From contig JANYDG010000030.1 in assembly GCA_025359885.1 (NCBI GenBank), positions 1 to 64,000 on the forward strand: a stretch of 64,000 nucleotides of DNA, read 5' to 3'. The notes under the pieces are model-generated. The model searched no databases. It was not told the origin of the DNA and was given only the letters and a program-made list of their open reading frames with translations. The stretch's first letter is position 1. The number at the start of each line of letters is the position of its first letter. Of this stretch, positions 7,848-15,278 are shown piece after piece. The position numbers and the translations under genes were made by a program. This stretch comes from Acidobacteriota bacterium (GTDB lineage Bacteria; Acidobacteriota; Terriglobia; Terriglobales; Acidobacteriaceae).

Positions 7848-9157
7848 GCGTGATTCTCATCAAGGGCGGGCACCTGATTGACCCGGCGGCGGGTGTAGAC
7901 GGGCTGCGGGATGTGGTTTTGCGCGATGGCCGGGTGGCAGAAATTATGGCTGCCGGCAAGGCCAAAGTGGAAGCGGACGCCCAGGTGATCGATGCCAAGG
8001 GGCTGACGGTAGCGCCGGGTCTGGTGGATATTCACGTGCATCTGCGGGAGCCGGGCCAGGGGCACAAGGAGACGATTGCGACGGGAACGGCAGCGGCGGC
8101 GGCGGGTGGATTTACGTCGGTTGCGGCGATGCCGAATACAGTACCGACCAATGATTCGCCGGAGATTACGCGTTGGATACAGGCGCCGGAGCGGAAGGCG
8201 AGTGTGCGGGTGTTCCCGATTGGGGCGGCGACTCGGGGCCTGAAGGGCGAGGTGCTGAACGACTACGCGGCGCTGAAGGCGGCGGGCGTGGTGGCGGTGA
8301 CCGACGACGGGCATCCGATATTGAAGGACAGCACGATGCGCGAGGTGCTGAAAAATGCGACGCGCAATGGGTTGAGCGTGATTCAGCATGCGGAGGATAC
8401 GCGGCTGACGGGTGGATGCAGCATGAATGCCGGGGTTACGGCGTTTCGGCTGGGTCTGCGGGGGATGCCGCCGGAGGCCGAGTATGGGCTGGTGGAGCGG
8501 GATATCCGGTTACTGAGCGAGTTGACGCGTGAGGTAAACGGGTCAAAGGTTGGGCATCTGCATGTGGCGCACACTTCGACGGCGCAAGCGATTGCGGCGG
8601 TAAGTCAGGCACGGCGGAACGGGCTGCGGGTGACGTGCGAAGTGGCTCCGCATCACTTTTTACTCACCGAAGAGCATGTACGCGCGTACAACACGAATGC
8701 AAAGATGAATCCGCCGCTGCGGTCGATTGCGGACAGGGACGCGATGATCCAGGGGATATTGGATGGGGTGGTGGACGCGATTGCGACGGACCATGCGCCC
8801 CATGCAGCGCATGAAAAGGAAGTGGAGTTTGAGCGAGCTCCGAATGGAATTACCGGACTGGAAAGTGCGCTGGGCCTGAGCCTGCGCTGGCTGCATCATG
8901 AGTGGAAGCTGCCGCTGGGACGAGTGCTGAGCCTGCTGAGTGCGCAGCCTGCGGCCTTGCTGGGGCTGAAGGGGCGCGGGACGCTGACGGTCGGCAGCTT
9001 TGCGGATGTAGTGGTGTTTGATCCGAAAGCGGAGTGGGTGTTTCGCGCAAAGGATTCGCGGTCGAAGTCAAAGAACACTCCGTTTGACGGGTGGACGATG
9101 CAGGGCAAGGTGTGGTGGACGATCAGCGAGGGGCGGGTAGTGTTCAAGGGAGTATGA
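7844..9157 (+). CDS. pyrC: Dihydroorotase
   Basis: A 437-aa class I dihydroorotase that cyclises carbamoyl-aspartate to dihydroorotate. The metal-binding VDIHVHLREPGQG puts the HxH pair at His64 and His66. Further markers are DDGHPI, QHAED (a metal-site His), TCEVAPHHF and the catalytic Asp316 in ATDHAPHAAHEK. Full-length C-terminal beta-sandwich motifs are present (GTLTVGSFADVVVFDP). The ATG overlaps the pyrB stop. Intact metal ligands argue for an active enzyme rather than the inactive PyrC' found beside PyrB in some bacteria. The gene ends the pyr operon. Confidence 0.95.
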   Translation: MSVILIKGGHLIDPAAGVDGLRDVVLRDGRVAEIMAAGKAKVEADAQVIDAKGLTVAPGLVDIHVHLREPGQGHKETIATGTAAAAAGGFTSVAAMPNTVPTNDSPEITRWIQAPERKASVRVFPIGAATRGLKGEVLNDYAALKAAGVVAVTDDGHPILKDSTMREVLKNATRNGLSVIQHAEDTRLTGGCSMNAGVTAFRLGLRGMPPEAEYGLVERDIRLLSELTREVNGSKVGHLHVAHTSTAQAIAAVSQARRNGLRVTCEVAPHHFLLTEEHVRAYNTNAKMNPPLRSIADRDAMIQGILDGVVDAIATDHAPHAAHEKEVEFERAPNGITGLESALGLSLRWLHHEWKLPLGRVLSLLSAQPAALLGLKGRGTLTVGSFADVVVFDPKAEWVFRAKDSRSKSKNTPFDGWTMQGKVWWTISEGRVVFKGV

Positions 9158-9321
9158 GATGGGTCTGGATGGGAGCCTGATGAAGGAGTAGCCGTGGATT
9201 CAGACGGGCTCACTTGGCGGAGAAGACTCGTGATAGACTTCGGTCGCTTGCAAGATGAGCCGGTTTGGCGCCTTACCGTTGGCGCTTGATGGCTGGCGCT
9301 GGTGCCGATGCGGAGAAGTGT

Positions 9322-10725
9322 ATGAGCTGGAAGTACCTGACCCGACTGCTTCCCAGGATATTCAGTGGATTGATTGTGCTGCTCGGTGTCTCTGGGCTGT
9401 ATGTCGTTTTTGCGGCCCGGGCAGCTGAGGTGAAGCCGGGTACGGCCCGGGTGGGGGCGAGTGCTGGGCAGGGCATGGCGAACGCGCCCGCGAGTGGAGA
9501 AGAAGCGAAGATTGCTGCGGCCAAAGAAGCACAGGCTGAACTGAAGGAGCGCAGCGACGAGCTGAAAAACCGGATGGATGAGTTGAAGTGGATTCTGGCG
9601 CTGATTGTGACGGCGGCAGGATTCTTCACGCTGGCGCAGGGGGTGGCGGCGGGGTTCAGCGCGCAAAGTTTTACCAAGCAGGCTGAGGACCTTCTGGGTC
9701 GGCTGAAAGAGCTGGAGACGACGGTCCGGACGCGGTTTGAGGGAATGTCTGGGGAAGTGAAGGCACGGTACCCGATTTTTTCAGATATTGAGGAGCGTCG
9801 GGGGCAGGCGTATGCGAATCTGACGGCGATGTTGAAGCGCTATTCTCCGCTGAATAATGCGGATGAGGGGTTTGATTCGCGGCACCACTTTTACGACCGT
9901 ATGCCGTTGGCGCAGCGGCAGGAGATTTTGTCGGTTGAGCGGTTTATTTCCTACGATATTGCGGGGCAGAACGAGGCACCGGAGGAGTTTGCGAAGCAAT
10001 TGCGGCGGCTGGCGCAGTTCTACTGGGCAAAGTTTTTGTACGAACAGGGGCGTGGCTTTGGTTATATTGGCGACCTGGAGCGTGCGGAGTATTTGCTGGA
10101 TGTGGCGAAGCGCCGGGTGGGAAAGCAGTTTTATTTGCAGAATGACCTGGGGAATATCCGGCTGGACTCCTACAAGGCGCGGGTTGACCCTCGGATGGCA
10201 GGGCGGGAGCTGACGGAGGCCGACCATGCCCGGGAACTGGAGCGCGCGGAAGAGGCATTTGACGACAGCATTGCGGCGCAGTCGGAGCAACTGCGCGCGT
10301 ACTACAACCGGGCGGTGATTGAAGCGGCGTATCGACGGGATTTTCCCGAGGCGATCCGGTTTCTTGAGTTGGGATTGAAGTATCCGAACTGGGAGACGAA
10401 TCCGATCAAGGGATTGACGTGTGTGGCGTATTTCAACCTGGGCTGCTGCTATGCGCGGGTTGCGGAGCGGTCAGGGAATGGGTTGGAGTTTGCACAGAAG
10501 TGCGTTGAATCGGTGACCAAGGCAGCTGCGATCGGCCAAGTGGACCCGAAGGATGTGAAGCGCGAGTACGGCATGGTGGTGGAATCGAAGCCGGACGATC
10601 TGCCTTTGACCGGAACGGTGAAGACCGGCGATCTTTATGGGCTGGCGACGGCTGGCGACGCAGAGACACGGGCGGCGCTGGCTAGCTTGAAGACGAAGCT
10701 CTCGGCCAATCATATGCGCATTTGA
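9322..10725 (+). CDS. Membrane-anchored TPR-like protein of unknown function
   Basis: The ATG at 9322 is preceded by GGAGAAG and gives 467 aa. TM or signal anchor 1 is residues 5-30. A charged coiled coil follows (EEAKIAAAKEAQAELKERSDELKNRMDELK), then TM 2 (WILALIVTAAGFFTLAQGVAAGF). A second coil (KQAEDLLGRLKELETTVRTRFEG) leads into a large helical cytoplasmic domain with TPR-like pairs (YWAKFLYEQGRGFGYIGDLERAEYLLDVAKRR; YYNRAVIEAAYRRDFPEAIRFLELGL; FNLGCCYARVAERSGNGLEFAQKC). No enzymatic motif is seen. It probably serves as a protein-interaction scaffold. It follows pyrC by 164 bp and is probably separately transcribed. Confidence 0.75.
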   Translation: MSWKYLTRLLPRIFSGLIVLLGVSGLYVVFAARAAEVKPGTARVGASAGQGMANAPASGEEAKIAAAKEAQAELKERSDELKNRMDELKWILALIVTAAGFFTLAQGVAAGFSAQSFTKQAEDLLGRLKELETTVRTRFEGMSGEVKARYPIFSDIEERRGQAYANLTAMLKRYSPLNNADEGFDSRHHFYDRMPLAQRQEILSVERFISYDIAGQNEAPEEFAKQLRRLAQFYWAKFLYEQGRGFGYIGDLERAEYLLDVAKRRVGKQFYLQNDLGNIRLDSYKARVDPRMAGRELTEADHARELERAEEAFDDSIAAQSEQLRAYYNRAVIEAAYRRDFPEAIRFLELGLKYPNWETNPIKGLTCVAYFNLGCCYARVAERSGNGLEFAQKCVESVTKAAAIGQVDPKDVKREYGMVVESKPDDLPLTGTVKTGDLYGLATAGDAETRAALASLKTKLSANHMRI

Positions 10726-10910
10726 GATGCAGACAGAAAGACCGTGCAGGTCTGTTGGACCTCACGGCAGGTGCTGAAACGCGATGTTCTGTGGAGCAAA
10801 TTAGATGTTTTGGACGCCGTAGATGTGCATGAGAACCTCTGATTGAGTTTAGTGTACCACTGATGGGAATAATCGGCATTGTTTGTGAAGCCGATAGACG
10901 GAAGCCCGAG

Positions 10911-11741
10911 CTAGCCCTTGCGGCGGTAGAGAACCTGGAAGTCATAGCCTTCGTTGGCAGGGAAGAGCGAGTTGACGTGGCGAAGTCGTTCGGCGAGTGC
11001 CGGGGCGGCGAGCAGCGGATATTCGCGTTCGCGGAGGTCGTGGTAGTCAAAGTCGAGGGCGAGAGAGAGCATGTAGATGGCGAGGGAGTCGGAGAAGGCG
11101 GACTCTTGATAATTTTTGCGAGCACGCTCGCCGAGTTCGCGCGAGGGTGGCATGGCAGCGCCCTCGGCGTTGGTGACGGGTGCGGTTGAGTCGAGTGCGC
11201 GGCGGCGGGTTTCCCATGCGTCCTGGCTGGTTTCACCGCGGACTGCAGCCTGGGCCTGAGACCAGGAGAGAAGAGCGAAGCTCTCGGGCACTCCAGCGGC
11301 GTCGACGAAGTTGTGGGCGACGTTGATGAAGAATTCAAAGGCAAGGCCGAAGCGGTCTTCGACGAGTCGGGTGGAGAGAAAGACAGCTTCTGTAGGACCG
11401 AGGGTTACATTGCGGTGGCAGATGGCTCGGTCGCCGAGATCGACGGTGTAGGTGGGCGCGGCTACGATGCCGCCCTCGCCCTCACCCTCAACCATGACCA
11501 GTGGCACGAAGTAGTAGCAGCGTTTTTCGAGGGCAGGCGCGAGGGAGCGGGGAACGGCGGCGACGAGGCGCTCAAGCTCGGGCTGAGTGATGCGGGTTTC
11601 CCCCCAGGCGGCGTAGCGCAGGCCGTTGGCGGCGACGGAGGCGGGGGTTTCAGCCGCAATTTTTTCAGCAGGCCAGGAGCCGGCTGGGGGCAGTGCGGCC
11701 GGGGTGGTTTCAGGGAAGACGGCTTGTACGGGAATAGACAC
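10911..11741 (-). CDS. Conserved hypothetical protein (276 aa)
   Basis: A soluble protein without signal peptide or TM segment. The first 35 residues are Ala/Pro-rich and possibly disordered. A globular mixed alpha/beta body follows (RYAAWGETRITQPELERLVAAV, CYYFVPLVMVEGEGEGG, LGDRAICHRNVTLGP, LAFEFFINVAHNFVDAAG). The C-terminus reads FPANEGYDFQVLYRRKG. Position-specific charge, and codon use like the neighbours, support a real gene. I recognise no family or active site. It is convergent with the plus-strand gene ending at 10725. The 185-bp gap between them shows nothing beyond a short A/T-rich stretch. Confidence 0.7.
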   Translation of the reverse strand: MSIPVQAVFPETTPAALPPAGSWPAEKIAAETPASVAANGLRYAAWGETRITQPELERLVAAVPRSLAPALEKRCYYFVPLVMVEGEGEGGIVAAPTYTVDLGDRAICHRNVTLGPTEAVFLSTRLVEDRFGLAFEFFINVAHNFVDAAGVPESFALLSWSQAQAAVRGETSQDAWETRRRALDSTAPVTNAEGAAMPPSRELGERARKNYQESAFSDSLAIYMLSLALDFDYHDLREREYPLLAAPALAERLRHVNSLFPANEGYDFQVLYRRKG

Positions 11742-11919
11742 GACTCCTTATACTAGAGCAGAATCAGAATAGGAGTGCCCGGGAGAGCTCAAAGAAGAAG
11801 CATTTTTCTTGAGGAAAAATGCTGTCAGGCCATTTACCCGCTGGTTAGAGCAGTTCTGATACTGCTCTGAATTACGCGGGGGGCCGGTGCGTGATCCGGG
11901 TTCGGCGAAGGAGCAGTCA

Positions 11920-12225
11920 ATGGTGGGTGGAGCAGCGGTAAAAGGCGCGGGGCAGGGCGGCGGGCGGTTTCTGGGCTTTCCTCTGGAGGGTTTTGGATTC
12001 TTTACCAGCCTGTTGCTGGCGGCGACTTCGGGATTTTTCACGTTTTTTCTGGTGACGGCGCTGGCGATTTTTGGGTTGCTGGTGTGGAACCTGGGGATGC
12101 ATCACTCGGTCAACTTTGCCTACAGCTATATTTATTTTGGGCTTCCGGCGGCGGTGGTGGTGTGGGTGGTGGCGCTGGGGGTATTTGGAACGCTTTGGAT
12201 TCGCGCGAAGATTACGGCGAAGTAA
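11920..12225 (+). CDS. Small membrane protein
   Basis: A 101-aa protein. The ATG at 11920 has GAAGGAG six bases upstream, which decides it over an in-frame ATG at 11887. The N-terminus is Gly-rich (VGGAAVKGAGQGGGRFLGF). Two or three hydrophobic helices follow (FFTSLLLAATSGFFTFFLVTALAIFGLLVWNLG and YIYFGLPAAVVVWVVALGVFGTLWI) with a basic tail. The role is unknown. It leads a four-gene run with dacB, a cytochrome and another membrane protein at close spacing. Confidence 0.7.
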   Translation: MVGGAAVKGAGQGGGRFLGFPLEGFGFFTSLLLAATSGFFTFFLVTALAIFGLLVWNLGMHHSVNFAYSYIYFGLPAAVVVWVVALGVFGTLWIRAKITAK

Positions 12226-12253
12226 AGCGGGTCGAAAGAATTAGACTCGGGGC

Positions 12254-13873
12254 ATGAAATTTGTGTTTCGGATACACACGGGGTTGGTTACTTCCCTACT
12301 ACTGATGGCCTGGCTGGCGGTCGCTTCGGGTGGGTTTGCGCAGGCGACGGCTGATTCTGACGAAAAACTGAAGGTAGCGGTCGAGGCTCTGCTGGCCGAG
12401 CCTGGGCTGAGCCACGCGCATTTTGGCATCAGTGTGGTGGGACTGGACGGGCGGCGGATTTATGGGCTGGATGAGGGGAGGCTCTTTTTGCCTGCCTCGA
12501 ATACGAAGCTGGTGACGACGGCTGCGGCCTTTGCGCTGCTGCCGGTGGACCGGCTGACGTGGACGACGAACCTGGTGGCAGGTGGGCCGCTGGATGCGCA
12601 GGGCCGATTGGACGGGGACCTGGTGCTGCTGGGGTCGGGTGACCCGACGATGAGCGGGCGGACCTACCCGTACAAGGCGAAATCTGAAAGCGGAAGCGTG
12701 GGTGAAGCCAAGCCCCGGCCGTTGGCGGCGCTGGAGGCGATGGCCGATGCGGTGGTGAAGGCGGGGATTCGGCGGGTGGCCGGGGATGTGGTGGGGGATG
12801 ACACGTTTTATGTGAATGAGCCGTATGGGACGGGGTGGAGCTGGGATGACCTGATGTGGAGTTTTGGCGCTCCGGTATCGGCGTTGACGGTGAACGACAA
12901 CACGGTGACGCTGCGGCTGAAGCCGGGTGGAGGGGAGTGGGTGCCAGAGACACCGTATTACACGCTGGAAGGCTCGATGGCCTTTGCGGCGAAGGGGGCG
13001 AAGGTGGAGCGGGGCCCGGGGCCGGGACTTGGGCCGGGACTTGGGCCGGGACTTGATCGGCGGCCTGGATCGCGGGTGGTGCGGGTCTGGGGGACGGGGC
13101 CTGCCGAGGGGTTTCACGCAAATCTCGCAGTAGAGGACGCGGCAGAGTTTGCGGCGCTTGCGCTGAAGGGGATGCTCGAGGCGCGCGGGGTGACGGTGAC
13201 GGGAGGGGCGCGGGCGCAGCATCAGAATTCGACGGCGACGGGGGAGTTTGCGCAGGGGCAGAAGGAGCCGGTTGGGTTAGAAAAGCTGAGTCTGGCGACG
13301 GTGGCTGCGCCGTTGGGAGGGCGGCAGGTGGTGGCTACGCATGTTTCCATTCCGGTGGTTGAAGATCTCAAGCTGCTGAATAAAGTGAGCCAGAATCTGC
13401 ATGCCGAGTTGACACTGCGGATGCTGGGGAAGGAAGTTGCGGGGGACGGCAGCTTTGTTGGGGGAACGCGGGTGGAGCGGCAGTTTTTGCTGGGGGCAGG
13501 AGTAGGAGCGGATGACTTTTTTTTGTATGACGGGTCGGGAATGAGTTCGAACAACCTGATTGCTCCGCGGGCTCTGACGACGCTGCTGGTGCATGCGGCG
13601 GGGCAGCCGTGGGGAGCGGGTTGGAAGGCGACTTTGCCGATTGCAGGTGTGGATGGGACGCTGGCGGGGCGATTTACCACTTCTGCGCTGAAGGGGAAGC
13701 TGTTTGCGAAGACGGGCACGCATAGCGAAGGGAACGCGCTGAGTGGTTACCTGGTAGGTGCGAGCGGGAAGACGGTCGCGTTTTCGATCCTTGTGGAGGG
13801 TCATTTGCCGGGGAGCGAGGTGGAGATTGAGGCGATCGACCAGATTTGCGGGTTGATTGGCGCAATGGAGTAG
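12254..13873 (+). CDS. dacB: D-alanyl-D-alanine carboxypeptidase/endopeptidase (PBP4 type)
   Basis: A periplasmic class-C penicillin-binding protein (539 aa) that trims or cuts peptidoglycan cross-links. The signal peptide spans residues 1-30 (ends SGGFAQA). The catalytic SxxK is Ser82-Lys85 in PASNTKL. The SxN motif lies in DGSGMSSNN and the KTG motif in FAKTGTHS. Between the first two motifs is the long PBP4 insertion domain ([36 protein letters not shown]). A Gly-Pro-Leu tandem repeat ([13 protein letters not shown], about residues 256-268) sits in this insertion and looks like a slippage expansion rather than a family feature. Confidence 0.93.
   Translation: MKFVFRIHTGLVTSLLLMAWLAVASGGFAQATADSDEKLKVAVEALLAEPGLSHAHFGISVVGLDGRRIYGLDEGRLFLPASNTKLVTTAAAFALLPVDRLTWTTNLVAGGPLDAQGRLDGDLVLLGSGDPTMSGRTYPYKAKSESGSVGEAKPRPLAALEAMADAVVKAGIRRVAGDVVGDDTFYVNEPYGTGWSWDDLMWSFGAPVSALTVNDNTVTLRLKPGGGEWVPETPYYTLEGSMAFAAKGAKVERGPGPGLGPGLGPGLDRRPGSRVVRVWGTGPAEGFHANLAVEDAAEFAALALKGMLEARGVTVTGGARAQHQNSTATGEFAQGQKEPVGLEKLSLATVAAPLGGRQVVATHVSIPVVEDLKLLNKVSQNLHAELTLRMLGKEVAGDGSFVGGTRVERQFLLGAGVGADDFFLYDGSGMSSNNLIAPRALTTLLVHAAGQPWGAGWKATLPIAGVDGTLAGRFTTSALKGKLFAKTGTHSEGNALSGYLVGASGKTVAFSILVEGHLPGSEVEIEAIDQICGLIGAME
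13021..13056 (+). repeat. 12-bp in-frame tandem repeat in dacB
   Basis: Three copies of GCCGGGACTTGG (the third ends GA), which add four residues (GPGL) each to the DacB insertion domain. Confidence 0.85.
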
Positions 13874-13902
13874 CTACCGATGACTTGGTATCATCGGAAC
13901 AG

Positions 13903-14277
13903 ATGATCTTGCATGGATTTCAGTTGATTGTTCGCGGATTGGGAGCTACGGGTCTGGTGGCAGTTTTGGCGTTTGGCCTGGCGGGTTGCAAGCCGTTGCC
14001 ACCTTCAAAGGACCCCTCGCTGTTTACGGCGGAGGAGGCTCGGGGTGCTGATGCGTATCGGGCCTATTGCGCGCGGTGTCATTATCCGACGACGACGCAG
14101 GGTCTGAAGGGGCCGGGGTTGCAGGCGCTGACCAAGCTGAAGGCAATGCCTTCGGGTGCGCCGCCCTCGGATGAGCGACTGACTCAGACGATCAAATACG
14201 GGCACGGAATGATGCCTGCCACGCAGATCAGCGATGACGATTTGCAACCGCTGCTGGCTTACCTGAAGACGCTATGA
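13903..14277 (+). CDS. c-type cytochrome lipoprotein
   Basis: A 124-aa protein. Hydrophobic segment GLGATGLVAVLAFGLAGC ends in a lipobox-like LAGC. A single class I cytochrome c domain has heme site CARCH and probable axial Met in GHGMMPATQI, followed by the closing helix DDDLQPLLAYLKTL. It is likely a periplasmic electron carrier anchored to a membrane. The start at 13903 was chosen because the frame upstream overlaps dacB; it leaves a 29-bp gap after dacB. Its stop overlaps the next ATG (ATGA), so it is translationally coupled to the four-TM protein. Confidence 0.85.
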   Translation: MILHGFQLIVRGLGATGLVAVLAFGLAGCKPLPPSKDPSLFTAEEARGADAYRAYCARCHYPTTTQGLKGPGLQALTKLKAMPSGAPPSDERLTQTIKYGHGMMPATQISDDDLQPLLAYLKTL

Positions 14278-14720
14278 CGAATTCGACAGATCGGGATTTG
14301 ACAGATCGGGATTCGACAGATCGGGATTTGACCGACGGGCCTGCGCAGGGCGACGAGTCAGCAGCAATCGCACCGGTTCCATTTGAGAAGGGCGGCAAGG
14401 TGATTCCGCTGCCGGGTGTGGTGGCGATTGGGCTGTACATGCTGGTGCTGGCCGCGGTGGTGAGCTTTGGCGTGGTGGGTGGGCATTATCCGCCGCTGTT
14501 CCTGATCATCGCGGGGCTGTTTGTGCTGGCGAGCTTTGGTCTGCTGCGGATGTTGCGCTGGGCGTGGGCATTGACGCTGTCGGCGGTGTTTTTGCTCATG
14601 GTGTACAACCTGTGGCTTTTTCTGGAGCAGCAGCAGGCTCCGGGGGCGATTCAAGGGTTGCTGAACATGGTTTTCTTTCTTTATTTAGTGCGTGTGGATG
14701 TGCGGTCGCGGTTGCGGTGA
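14274..14720 (+). CDS. Four-TM membrane protein with repeat N-terminus
   Basis: A 148-aa protein. Residues 2-21 are a repeated Thr/Asp/Arg tract (TDRDL, TDRDS, TDRDL) made by a 15-bp tandem repeat. A short acidic linker and then four TM helices follow (GVVAIGLYMLVLAAVVSFGVVGG, LFLIIAGLFVLASFGLLRML, AWALTLSAVFLLMVYNLWLFLE, GLLNMVFFLYLVRV). No functional motif is recognised. Overlap with the cytochrome lipoprotein suggests a joint membrane role, for example as an anchor. Confidence 0.7.
   Translation: MTNSTDRDLTDRDSTDRDLTDGPAQGDESAAIAPVPFEKGGKVIPLPGVVAIGLYMLVLAAVVSFGVVGGHYPPLFLIIAGLFVLASFGLLRMLRWAWALTLSAVFLLMVYNLWLFLEQQQAPGAIQGLLNMVFFLYLVRVDVRSRLR
14285..14329 (+). repeat. 15-bp in-frame tandem repeat
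   Basis: Three copies of GACAGATCGGGATTT (the middle one ends C) near the start of the gene, each adding five residues. Confidence 0.85.
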
Positions 14721-14785
14721 TTGCCGAGTGTGAGTGTGATTGCCGAGTGTGAGTGTGAGTGTGAGTGTGAAGTGTGAAGTGTGAA
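14718..14785 (+). repeat. GTGAGT-type tandem repeats
   Basis: This begins at the stop of the preceding gene. GATTGCCGAGTGTGAGTGT is duplicated and followed by several GTGAGT and GTGTGAA units. Non-coding, period about 6-7 within a larger 19-20-bp duplication. Confidence 0.8.
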
Positions 14786-15278
14786 AAGCCGATTCTGTTT
14801 GTGAAGGACAGAGTGAGTTGGCGGGAGTTGGCATGTTTACCAATTAATTATCTGCAGGGTTTGAATATATTGAGGGGGGCGGCTTGATTGATGGTGCGCT
14901 CTTTGGGGATAATTCCCGGCAAATGGGGGTTGGATTTTTGGGGGAGATGAACCAAGCGAAGGGTGGGGCGGCCGCCTCGTCTTTCATCGAAAACGAGAAA
15001 GCTTTAACCGGGAGCGGATTGGGAGCTTCTATCCCCGGTCCCCGAATGCGAGGGACCGGGGGCACCTGGCGGTTGGCTGTCGTGCTTTTGAGGACGGGGC
15101 TCGGGGCCATCGAGGCCCCTCGTGGGGAGATCTGTTGGGGATTTAACCCAGGGCTTTGCCCTGGGCTAGTGGCTTGTTGCGCCTACGGCGCTTGGGGTTG
15201 TGGTGGTGCGGATGGTGGTGGTGAGGCCCGGTCCCCTAATGCGACAGACCAGGGGCACCTGCCAGGGGCAAAAGCTGG
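14786..15278. repeat. Non-coding region with clustered hairpin repeats
   Basis: No gene is supported in this 490-bp stretch; the open frame at 14884-15285 is Gly-rich and reads straight across the hairpins. It holds CCCCGGTCCC / GGGACCGGGG (15033-15042, 15052-15061) followed by GGCACC, GGGGCC / GGCCCC (15105-15120) and CCCAGGGC-TTT-GCCCTGGG (15147-15165). A degenerate second copy of the first motif lies near 15229-15255. The same words occur at 34951-35005 and 2236-2275, indicating a dispersed intergenic repeat family. It separates convergent genes, so some hairpins may also terminate transcription. Confidence 0.6.

Noticed and set aside
10726-10910. Possible small RNA or gene in the 185-bp gap
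   Set aside because: Only an AT-rich stretch and weak inverted repeats; nothing that supports a call.
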